From Bacillota bacterium (GTDB taxonomy: Bacteria; Bacillota_E; Sulfobacillia; Sulfobacillales; Sulfobacillaceae), in NCBI GenBank assembly GCA_021802375.1, contig JAKAAL010000216.1, positions 1 through 6,884 on the forward strand: DNA of 6,884 nt, in the 5' to 3' direction. The notes below the pieces were generated by a model. That model worked only from the letters and a program-made list of their open reading frames with translations, had not been told where the DNA came from and did not search any database. Shown in pieces: positions 1 to 5,379 of this stretch; position 1 is the stretch's first letter, and each line of letters begins with the position of its first letter. The translations under genes and the position numbers were made by a program.

Positions 1-473
1 GCACTGGTATACAGGGCATCAGGCACGCTGTTGGACAAGGCTTGAGGCAAGTCGCGACTGGCATGCACGGAAACGCGAATGTCGAGAGGGGAGTGCCGCC
101 GGTAAAGTTCACGGCACAGCCACGGCAAGATTGTTTCGGCTAGGGCTGGCGAGGCGGCCAGATGTATCCGCGGCGCTTGCGTTGCCCAAGCGATAGCCCG
201 CTTGGCGTCCTGCTCCATGAACAGCATGCGTTCCGCGTAGGAGACATAGGATCGGCCTTCCGGCGTGAGGCGGACTCCCCGGCCCTGGCGCTGGAAGAGC
301 GGCGTGCCCACGGCTTCCTCCAGCCGGGCCATATGATGCGACACCGTCGCTTGGTCAATGAAGAGCTCAAGGGCCGCCATGCGGAAATTTTCGGTTCGTG
401 CCGCTGTGATAAATGTTTTCAGCCAAAGCGTCTCGATGTGAACATCATCTCCAGATTGATGCGACATTGTCAT
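1..473 (-). CDS. LysR-family transcriptional regulator, N-terminal part (cut by window edge)
   Basis: A reading frame on the minus strand is open from the start codon to the left edge, giving 157 residues of an expected 290-300. Residues about 15-74 form the winged helix-turn-helix of LysR regulators: FRMAALELFIDQATVSHHMA is the HTH, followed by the usual wing with LEEAVGTPLFQR and VRLTPEG. A linker helix follows, and the first strand of the periplasmic-binding-like effector domain starts near residue 103. The effector-binding part is mostly outside the window. It is transcribed away from a citrate synthase gene, the same arrangement as citR-citA in Bacillus, where CitR represses citA; control of the neighbouring gene is therefore inferred. 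The start is uncertain: ATG at 473 and 467 both suit the family length, none has a clear Shine-Dalgarno sequence, and in-frame ATGs also exist at 488 and 506. Confidence 0.93.
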   Translation of the reverse strand, partial: MTMSHQSGDDVHIETLWLKTFITAARTENFRMAALELFIDQATVSHHMARLEEAVGTPLFQRQGRGVRLTPEGRSYVSYAERMLFMEQDAKRAIAWATQAPRIHLAASPALAETILPWLCRELYRRHSPLDIRVSVHASRDLPQALSNSVPDALYTS

Positions 474-480
474 CAAATCA

Positions 481-496
481 TACGCCATATGCCGTA
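481..496. promoter_or_regulatory. Imperfect palindrome in the LysR-citrate synthase gap, candidate operator
   Basis: TACGCCATATGCCGTA pairs at 7 of 8 positions about its centre (single C/C mismatch at 485/492). It lies between the divergent regulator and citrate synthase genes, where LysR proteins usually bind, and the ATAC/GTAG ends resemble the interrupted dyads of LysR sites. A weak minus-strand promoter can be drawn over it (-35 ATGACG at 501-506, 18 nt, -10 TATGAT at 477-482), which would put transcription start almost at the regulator's start codon. Binding itself is inference. Confidence 0.35.
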
Positions 497-534
497 GTTT
501 CGTCATCGAAAAGGCCTACGCTGAGGTTGAGGTG

Positions 535-1560
535 ATGATGATGATCATAACTGTGCCGGCTGGGCTGGAAGGAGTTGTGGTGGCGGAAACCGCCATCTCG
601 CTGATTGACGGGGAACAGGGACGGCTCTCCTATCGCGGCGTCGACATTCAAGAGGTGGTGAATCGGTTCGGTCGGTGGGAAGACTTGCTGCCGTGGCTGG
701 TGCTCTCTCAAGTGACGGAGGTCGTGCCTTCCTGCGATGGGTGCCGCGCGGGGGACGGCGGAACCGATGAACCCATGGTGCGCCTGATTCGGTTGCTTAT
801 CGACGGACAGTCCCGGTGGCCCTTTAAGGACAACGGCAGCGAACTGACTTGGTTGGCGTCGCTGCCGCCCCGGTTCGCCGGAGTAGACCCCAGCGGGTTC
901 TCGTCCGTGGCGGCCGCGTATCTGACCGGGATTCGGGGAGGCAGGCCCCCCACCGCAGCGGAGGAACGGGCCTTGAACGCGTATTGGGTGATGTCCGCCG
1001 AGCACGGTCTCAACGCGTCGACCTTTGCTGTCCGAGTGGCCGCCAGCACCGCTTCATCGCTCCGATTGGCACTGGCAGCAGGAGTCGCTGCTTTGGCGGG
1101 GCCTTTGCATGGCGGTGCGCCGGAAGGGGTGTTGGCGCTTCTTCAGGAGACGCAGGACGTCGATGACCTCGATCACTACTTGACGGAGAAGGTGCTCAAC
1201 GGAGAGCGCCTGATGGGGTTTGGCCACCGCGTATATCGCACGCGGGACCCGAGGGCAGAAGCCTTGTCGCAGGTGTTTCGGGACTTGGCGTCCGATCACG
1301 ACGTGGTGGATCGCGCCTTGCGGTTGGAGGAGTCCGCCCTGCGCGTGCTCGGCCAGCAGAAGCCAAATCGTCCGCTTCAGACCAACGTGGAATATTACGC
1401 GGCGGTGCTGATGGAGGCGTTGGGCATTGCACCCGAGCTCTGTCCGGTCACCTTTGCTTGTGGCCGGTTGGCGGGATATGCCGCGCACTATCACGAACAA
1501 CGGGCCACCGGACGCTTGATTCGGCCTTTGGCGTCCTACAACCCCGCCGTGGGGCAATAG
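535..1560 (+). CDS. citA: Citrate synthase (CitA-like)
   Basis: The enzyme condenses acetyl-CoA with oxaloacetate to citrate, the entry step of the TCA cycle, in the cytoplasm. Family blocks appear in order: TAIS.IDGEQGRLSYRG near the N-terminus, AEHGLNAS (His157), GPLHGG (His192), GFGHRVY (His231), NVEYY (Glu286), and the C-terminal AGYAAHYHEQ...RLIRP. His192 and His231 are two of the three catalytic residues; the third, normally Asp in NVD, is Glu here. That variant is seen, as I recall, in actinobacterial second citrate synthases, so activity is still likely. At 341 residues it is slightly shorter than the usual 360-380. GTG at 532 and ATGs at 535, 538 and 541 are all possible starts; TGAGG at 522-526 and GAGG at 529-532 serve 535 and 541 respectively. 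A divergent LysR gene probably regulates it, and a terminator follows. A 2-methylcitrate synthase cannot be excluded. Confidence 0.93.
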   Translation: MMMIITVPAGLEGVVVAETAISLIDGEQGRLSYRGVDIQEVVNRFGRWEDLLPWLVLSQVTEVVPSCDGCRAGDGGTDEPMVRLIRLLIDGQSRWPFKDNGSELTWLASLPPRFAGVDPSGFSSVAAAYLTGIRGGRPPTAAEERALNAYWVMSAEHGLNASTFAVRVAASTASSLRLALAAGVAALAGPLHGGAPEGVLALLQETQDVDDLDHYLTEKVLNGERLMGFGHRVYRTRDPRAEALSQVFRDLASDHDVVDRALRLEESALRVLGQQKPNRPLQTNVEYYAAVLMEALGIAPELCPVTFACGRLAGYAAHYHEQRATGRLIRPLASYNPAVGQ

Positions 1561-1622
1561 CTTCCGCGTGTGCCAGTGGACGGTGACGGAGGATCCGTGT
1601 CGAAAAAGGGGAAGCGCGAGTC

Positions 1623-1651
1623 AGGCCCTGCACCCTGCGGTGGGGCCTTTT
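1623..1651 (+). terminator. Intrinsic terminator of the citrate synthase gene
   Basis: AGGCCC (1623-1628) pairs with GGGCCT (1643-1648), and CACC (1631-1634) with GGTG (1639-1642), leaving a 2-nt bulge and the loop CTGC. The stem runs straight into TTTT (1648-1651). It sits 63 nt after the citrate synthase stop. There is no matching T-run directly after the stem on the other strand, so it mainly serves the plus-strand gene and not the convergent membrane-protein gene. Confidence 0.8.
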
Positions 1652-1681
1652 CGCGCACTTGTTCGGGATTGTGGACGCTCC

Positions 1682-2272
1682 CTAGAGGTGAGCACCCAGG
1701 ACGATATGGACGATCATGAAGAAAGTGAGGTACACCAGCCAAAGGGCAGCGAGAATCTCCCAAAATCCGGTCAGACGGCTGCCGTTTGTCCATCGACCCA
1801 AGCGAGTGGGAATCTCGGAAAGGTAGATGAGGGTCAACAGCAAGTAGAGGATGGCGGGCATTACCGCACCGATGTCAAAAAAGACAATCATAGCGAACAG
1901 CGAGAGCAAGGCGAAAGGGATAGCCATCCAACCTTCGAATTCATCGCCCGCGCCAACATATCGCCGCCATCCGCTGTAGAACCACTGCACTCCGTATGCC
2001 GTCAGCGTGACAGCAAACAGATAGAGTGGGGGTTTGGAGCCGTAGACGGCAAACCAGCTGAGTCCGACCATGAGGTAGACTCCGGTAATGAATGGCATGA
2101 AGCCACCCATCCAAAATCCCCACAACCCCAGGCTCTTGTGGGAGTCCGGGCAGTCCTTGGGATGTTGAAAGAGCGCCTGACCGCCCGACACCAAATAATT
2201 GGCGGCCATGCCGAAGAACGCAATGGCCAGCGGAACATACATGGACTGTGCGAACGCCATGACCATGTTCAT
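1682..2272 (-). CDS. Six-helix membrane protein, possibly AmiS/UreI-like small-solute channel
   Basis: The 196-residue product is strongly hydrophobic with about six membrane helices (roughly residues 10-29, 50-72, 82-100, 115-133, 135-152, 168-192), joined by short polar loops and with no signal peptide. Size, helix number and local patterns resemble the AmiS/UreI family of urea and short-chain amide channels: a W/FxxGG stretch in helix 2, LYLFxxT in helix 3, an aromatic-rich W in helix 4. This is a comparison from memory and only moderately convincing. No urease or amidase gene is nearby to support it; the neighbours are citrate synthase (convergent) and a cupin (divergent). The start is well set by AAAGGAGGT at 2282-2290, 9 nt upstream of ATG. 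The acetate-transporter family (SatP/YaaH) was considered, but its NPAPLGL-type motif is missing. That it is a real membrane protein gene is certain; its substrate is not known. Confidence 0.82.
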   Translation of the reverse strand: MNMVMAFAQSMYVPLAIAFFGMAANYLVSGGQALFQHPKDCPDSHKSLGLWGFWMGGFMPFITGVYLMVGLSWFAVYGSKPPLYLFAVTLTAYGVQWFYSGWRRYVGAGDEFEGWMAIPFALLSLFAMIVFFDIGAVMPAILYLLLTLIYLSEIPTRLGRWTNGSRLTGFWEILAALWLVYLTFFMIVHIVLGAHL

Positions 2273-2281
2273 GGACTTCCG

Positions 2282-2290
2282 ACCTCCTTT
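2282..2290 (-). promoter_or_regulatory. Strong ribosome binding site of the membrane-protein gene
   Basis: The minus strand reads AAAGGAGGT 9 nt before the ATG at 2272. It matches the anti-Shine-Dalgarno almost completely and fixes the start of the gene. Confidence 0.85.
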
Positions 2291-2306
2291 GGATGAGCAA
2301 TCGTCA

Positions 2307-2324
2307 CGAAGGGATGACCCTTCG
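2307..2324. repeat. Perfect hairpin in the leader of the membrane-protein gene
   Basis: CGAAGGG and CCCTTCG form a perfect 7-bp stem with the 4-nt loop ATGA. It lies 16 nt upstream of the Shine-Dalgarno of the membrane-protein gene, probably within its 5' untranslated region. It has no T-run, so termination is unlikely; an mRNA-stabilising or regulatory stem-loop, or a protein site, are the options. Confidence 0.5.
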
Positions 2325-2349
2325 CTCTCATGGTATGAAACGGAAACGA

Positions 2350-2364
2350 AGGAAGTTACTTCCT
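2350..2364. promoter_or_regulatory. 15-bp palindrome, candidate operator in the divergent spacer
   Basis: AGGAAGTTACTTCCT is a perfect palindrome around T2357 (7-bp arms). It lies midway in the 177-nt spacer between the membrane-protein gene and the cupin gene, so a bound regulator could act on both. A T-poor -10-like TAGAAT (2416-2421) follows toward the cupin gene, but I found no fitting -35. No regulator gene is adjacent. Confidence 0.4.
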
Positions 2365-2449
2365 AAGTCGGAGCCGCCCGGGGGGGAACAGCGATCATGT
2401 CGAGACGCCGTTCGGTAGAATAGACACCAGAGAGGTAGGAGTGGTGAGC

Positions 2450-2815
2450 ATGATATCGAAGGTGAATCTTTCGGAGAAGTTTGCCCAGTTTGACGATACG
2501 TGGAGTCCCAAAGTTGTTGGGGAACTCAATGAGGCGTACGTCAAGGTGGCCAAGTTGGAAGGCGAGTTTGTCTGGCACCGCCATGACCGGGAAGATGAAC
2601 TGTTCCTGGTCATGGCGGGCCATCTCACGATTCGTATTGCTGACCAACCGGATGTCGAGTTAGATCCGGGCGAGTTCGTCATCATCCCTCGTGGGGTTGA
2701 ACACATGCCCGTAACTGATGGCGTAGTCCATGTCGTGCTGATGGAGCCCAAGACTACGGTCAATACCGGAAACGTTGTCAATGACCGCACCGTGCCCACG
2801 GACCAGTGGCTCTAA
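2450..2815 (+). CDS. Small single-domain cupin protein
   Basis: The 121-residue product is almost entirely one cupin beta-barrel. Cupin motif 1 is G38-x4-H43-x-H45-x4-E50 followed by G57; motif 2 is PGEFVIIPRGVEHMP (residues 73-87). His43, His45, Glu50 and His85 are the expected metal ligands, so it should bind a divalent metal. Stand-alone cupins of this type are soluble and range from isomerases and dioxygenases to ligand sensors; nothing here tells which. Start choice: AGGAG at 2437-2441 stands 8 nt before ATG 2450, better than the GTG codons at 2441 and 2444. It is divergent from the membrane-protein gene and convergent with the ABC permease gene, and appears to be a single-gene transcript. 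No DNA-binding domain is attached. Confidence 0.92.
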   Translation: MISKVNLSEKFAQFDDTWSPKVVGELNEAYVKVAKLEGEFVWHRHDREDELFLVMAGHLTIRIADQPDVELDPGEFVIIPRGVEHMPVTDGVVHVVLMEPKTTVNTGNVVNDRTVPTDQWL

Positions 2816-2863
2816 GGGCTCGAACCGAACCCGGAACGGCGCCTTTACCCCGCTCGAATGGTC

Positions 2864-2889
2864 AGACCCTGGCCTGAGCTTGGGGGTCT
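2864..2889. terminator. Weak inverted repeat between convergent genes, possible terminator
   Basis: AGACCC (2864-2869) pairs with GGGTCT (2884-2889) across a 14-nt loop, in the 99-nt gap between the cupin stop and the permease stop. Neither strand carries a proper T-run after it (CGGGCTTT on plus), so this is a poor intrinsic terminator at best. Nothing else in the gap stands out. Confidence 0.25.
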
Positions 2890-2914
2890 CGGGCTTTATG
2901 TGCATCGCTCCCCG

Positions 2915-3691
2915 TCAATTGCGCAACGAGAGGCTCTTTCGCGTGCTGGAAAATGCCCATGTCAAGGTCACCGCCACCGCCCCCAGGATGGCCAGCACCC
3001 CATGCCACACAGGGGCTGGGTGGTAAGGCTTCTCCAATAGGGCGCGCATGGCGTTAAAGACATACGTGGTGGGATTGATGCGCACAAGAAAGCGCATCCA
3101 ATGGGCATGGATGAGACTCATGGGCACAAATGTGTCGCTTAAGAACAGCAGTGGGAAGAAAATGAAGGTGGCGGCCTGCGCAGCTTGACCGCTGCGCGAG
3201 CGCAGCGCCATCGCCACGGCATAGCCCGCGAATGCGAGGCCCCAGCCAGCGGTCAGGGCCAAGATGCCCAAGAAGCCACCGATGCCAGTGGGAAATTGCA
3301 GCCCCATCGCCAAGGAGACGGCCACAATAATGAGGGTTTGGACAAGCAACTGCGTTATGCCCGCAATCATTGGCGCCAGCACCAGGGCACTCCGCGAGGT
3401 GGGGGTTAGTGCCATCTTGGTAAGGAAGCCGGATTCCATGTCGCGGATCAAGGCTTGGCCGGCACCACCCGCGCCGCCCACGGCGCCTGAAACTACGGCC
3501 ACGGGAAGAATGAAGTTGATGTAGTGACCGCCCGCAAATTGAGGCAGGGCCGCGATGCCCGAGAGTCCGCCGTTATACACCACAAGAAAGAAGAGGCTGA
3601 TGGCAATATTGGGAATGAGCGCCCAAGGGATGCGGATCGTGATGAGAAGGGCGCGTACGGTAAGGTGCCACAAGTCACGCCAGAAGGTCAT
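2915..3691 (-). CDS. ABC-2 type permease of a DrrAB-like exporter
   Basis: This is the membrane half of a drug or lipid export ABC transporter. The 258-residue protein has about six membrane helices (roughly 23-40, 57-78, 107-129, 134-161, 172-190, 228-248). Family marks of ABC-2/DrrB permeases are the cytoplasmic stretch RDMESGFLTKMALTPTSRS (83-101), FFPLLFLSDTFVP (178-190) and the INPTTYVFNAMRAL loop (205-218). Length matches the family (about 250-280). Its ATG overlaps the stop of the ATPase gene by 4 nt (ATGA), so the two are translationally coupled and made together. A complete transporter would be two ATPases plus two permeases in the cytoplasmic membrane. The exported substrate cannot be read from sequence. 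Confidence 0.93.
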   Translation of the reverse strand: MTFWRDLWHLTVRALLITIRIPWALIPNIAISLFFLVVYNGGLSGIAALPQFAGGHYINFILPVAVVSGAVGGAGGAGQALIRDMESGFLTKMALTPTSRSALVLAPMIAGITQLLVQTLIIVAVSLAMGLQFPTGIGGFLGILALTAGWGLAFAGYAVAMALRSRSGQAAQAATFIFFPLLFLSDTFVPMSLIHAHWMRFLVRINPTTYVFNAMRALLEKPYHPAPVWHGVLAILGAVAVTLTWAFSSTRKSLSLRN

Positions 3692-4635
3692 AGATTTGCT
3701 GCCCCCTTTGTGTTCTCGCCGCTGGTCAGGTGCAGGAAGACATCATCCAGCGACGGTGGACGAACTTCCAAGTTCTGCATGGTGAGCCTCTCGGCTTTCA
3801 TGAGTTCACCCAGACGAAAGACATCCTCTTCCGGATTGGCGGAATAAATTTCGATCGAGGCTCCGTCGAGTTCGCAGTCGAACCGATGGCCGATGAGGTA
3901 GGCGGCCAACCAATCCGGCGCGGTGCCGGCGGCCGAAAAGCGAATCACACTGTAGCCCATTTCCCGCTTCAGGTCTCTCGGTGTGCCCTCCGCCACAATA
4001 TGCCCGTGGTCGATGAAGAGCACGCGGTCGCAGAGGGCATCGGCTTCCTCCAAATATTGAGTCGTCATCAAGAGGGTTTTATGGTCATCTTGGGACAACG
4101 ATCGGAGAAGGTCCCACAACGCCAACCGGTTGGTGGGGTCCAGGCCGGTGGTCGGTTCGTCCAAGATGACAATGTCTGGTTCATGGGCCAAGGCGACGGC
4201 CAAATCCAGTCGCCGCCGCATGCCGCCCGAGTAGGTGCCGACATGGCGGCCGGCCACGTCTGTCAGTTGAAACCGCTCCATCAGAAAGTCGGCCCGGTTG
4301 CGCGCCTGGTGCGCCGTGCTGCCGAATAGACGGGCGGTCAAAAGAAGAATCTCCCGGCCCGTCATCAACGGATCGAGACCGGTTTCCTGGAGCGCCACCC
4401 CAATTTTCTGCCGGACCCGGTGCGCATCCTTCGCGGCGGAATGCCCGGACACCAATACCTCCCCAGCGGTCGGCGACTCCAGTGTGCTGATGATGCGGAT
4501 CAGCGTGGACTTTCCGGCCCCATTGGGCCCCAAGAGCCCGAACGATTCCCCGGAATTGACATGAAAGCTCACGTCGGCCAACGCTTGGACAGTCCCGTAG
4601 GCTTTCTTCACATGGTCTACCTGAATGGCCGTCAT
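3688..4635 (-). CDS. ABC transporter ATPase of a DrrAB-like exporter
   Basis: The 315-residue ATPase powers the coupled permease. Visible motifs are Walker A GPNGAGKST (36-44), Q-loop Gln83, signature YSGGMRRR (135-142), Walker B DIVILDEP (154-161) and D-loop GLDP. The switch region reads TTQYLEEAD, with Gln193 where most ABC ATPases have His; TTQYLEE is the normal form in DrrA (daunorubicin resistance) relatives, so it marks the subfamily and is no defect. The C-terminal extension ends in PPSLDDVFLHLTSG, also a DrrA hallmark needed for assembly with DrrB. ATG 4635 is supported by AAAGGAGGGG at 4641-4650. It is the first gene of the exporter operon, divergent from a TetR-type regulator that probably represses it. 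Such pumps commonly export hydrophobic drugs, antibiotics or lipids; the substrate is unknown. Confidence 0.96.
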   Translation of the reverse strand: MTAIQVDHVKKAYGTVQALADVSFHVNSGESFGLLGPNGAGKSTLIRIISTLESPTAGEVLVSGHSAAKDAHRVRQKIGVALQETGLDPLMTGREILLLTARLFGSTAHQARNRADFLMERFQLTDVAGRHVGTYSGGMRRRLDLAVALAHEPDIVILDEPTTGLDPTNRLALWDLLRSLSQDDHKTLLMTTQYLEEADALCDRVLFIDHGHIVAEGTPRDLKREMGYSVIRFSAAGTAPDWLAAYLIGHRFDCELDGASIEIYSANPEEDVFRLGELMKAERLTMQNLEVRPPSLDDVFLHLTSGENTKGAANL

Positions 4636-4640
4636 GCGGA

Positions 4641-4650
4641 CCCCTCCTTT
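4641..4650 (-). promoter_or_regulatory. Ribosome binding site of the ABC ATPase gene
   Basis: The minus strand reads AAAGGAGGGG 5 nt (7 nt from the AGGAGG core) before ATG 4635, fixing the start. Confidence 0.85.
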
Positions 4651-4658
4651 GCTTATTA

Positions 4659-4687
4659 TTTATACTCGGTGGTTAAATATGAGTCAA
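4659..4687 (-). promoter_or_regulatory. Housekeeping promoter of the ABC exporter operon
   Basis: On the minus strand, -35 TTGACT (4682-4687) is followed after 17 nt by -10 TATAAA (4659-4664). Both boxes match the vegetative consensus at five of six positions with ideal spacing. Transcription should begin near 4652, giving a very short leader that is almost all Shine-Dalgarno. The promoter lies entirely in the 93-nt gap to the divergent TetR gene. A small dyad ACTC (4664-4667)/GAGT (4681-4684) brackets the spacer and could be part of the TetR operator, but it is short. No equally good promoter is visible for the TetR gene itself. Confidence 0.75.
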
Positions 4688-4728
4688 GGCCAGTGTGGTA
4701 CCATGGGAAATGGAGGAGAGAGACTGGC

Positions 4729-5376
4729 ATGCGAACGCGTTCGGCCACACGACCGCCAGGGCGTCCCAAGCAATCAGACAACATGGCGACTTCTGACAAC
4801 GTGTTGAGGGTCGCTGCGCACCACTTCATGGATGGCGGATATGAGGCGGTGTCCATCGAATCCATCGCTGATGCGGTAGGCGTCACCAAGGCTTCGATCT
4901 ATTATTATTTCCCCAACAAGGCAGATTTGTTTGTCTCTGCGATTGAATCGCTTCTTATGATTATTCTGCGCGAGTCTCGGCGAATTTTGGACGGACCGCA
5001 ACCCTTTGAGACCCGACTCCTCATTTTGACCGAAGTGCGCCTCAGGGTGGCAGAAACCCGGTTTGACTTCGACCGCATCATTCGGGAAGCCGAGCCCCAC
5101 TTAAACGCCGATCAAAACGACCGTCTGCAGAGCGCGATGGACAACATGGCCCATTTAGTGGTCGGCACATTCGAAAGAGCGATGGACGCAGGCGAAATTC
5201 GGACGGCTGACGCCCGATTCGCAGCCCATGCCTATTTTGCCCTGTTGAATGTCGCCTTTGCCCGAGATCGCCAGGGCGAACGGCTTTTTCCCGATGCCCG
5301 TTCCACGGCGGAGGCCCTCGTGCGTCTCATGATGTCTGGGCTGATGAGCCCAGAACTTCCCGGAGACGATGCCTAG
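4729..5376 (+). CDS. TetR/AcrR-family transcriptional regulator
   Basis: The 215-residue protein has the TetR layout: a basic N-terminal tail (RTRSATRPPGRPK), then the three-helix DNA-binding domain (about residues 20-68) with AVSIESIADAVGVTKASIYYYFPNKADLF as its helix-turn-helix, and an all-helical ligand and dimer domain of normal size. TetR proteins usually repress a divergent pump and let go when they bind the pump's substrate; the adjacent DrrAB-like operon is the evident target. The start ATG 4729 follows GGAGGAGAG (4712-4720). The frame stays open upstream to 4420, but that part overlaps the ABC ATPase gene and lacks family similarity. Its stop lies only 3 nt from the stop of the convergent gene, and a perfect hairpin sits in its last codons. 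Confidence 0.95.
   Translation: MRTRSATRPPGRPKQSDNMATSDNVLRVAAHHFMDGGYEAVSIESIADAVGVTKASIYYYFPNKADLFVSAIESLLMIILRESRRILDGPQPFETRLLILTEVRLRVAETRFDFDRIIREAEPHLNADQNDRLQSAMDNMAHLVVGTFERAMDAGEIRTADARFAAHAYFALLNVAFARDRQGERLFPDARSTAEALVRLMMSGLMSPELPGDDA
5335..5354. repeat. Perfect 8-bp hairpin inside the 3' end of the TetR gene
   Basis: TCTGGGCT (5335-5342) and AGCCCAGA (5347-5354) form a perfect stem with the loop GATG, 20 nt before the tetR stop. There is no T-run on either strand, so it is not a classic intrinsic terminator. Because the convergent genes leave no intergenic room, it may still act as an RNA 3'-end or transcription-pausing structure for either transcript. Confidence 0.5.
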
Positions 5377-5379
5377 CGT

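Noticed and set aside
478..1557. Several minus-strand open frames of 113-175 codons inside the citrate synthase gene.
   Set aside because: They are rich in Arg, Pro and His as expected for shadows of a GC-rich gene, and the sense frame carries all citrate synthase motifs.
1568..2296. A 242-codon plus-strand open frame opposite the membrane-protein gene.
   Set aside because: The composition is low-complexity polar and it is exactly antisense to a clear six-helix protein with a strong ribosome binding site; the overlap explains the open frame.
2380..2386. Run of seven G as a phase-variation tract.
   Set aside because: It is intergenic, short, and not placed within a clear promoter spacer, so there is no specific support for switching.
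2395..2799. Minus-strand open frames opposite the cupin gene.
   Set aside because: Thr/Ser-rich shadows; the plus strand has both cupin motifs with correct metal ligands.
3730..4329. A 199-codon plus-strand open frame opposite the ABC ATPase gene.
   Set aside because: It is antisense to the region encoding the ABC signature and Walker B; it has no recognisable domain and no ribosome binding site.
4420..4728. The reading frame of the TetR gene is open 103 codons upstream of its start.
   Set aside because: This part lies antisense to the 5' end of the ABC ATPase gene and over the intergenic promoter, shows no TetR similarity, and ATG 4729 has a good ribosome binding site and the normal family length.
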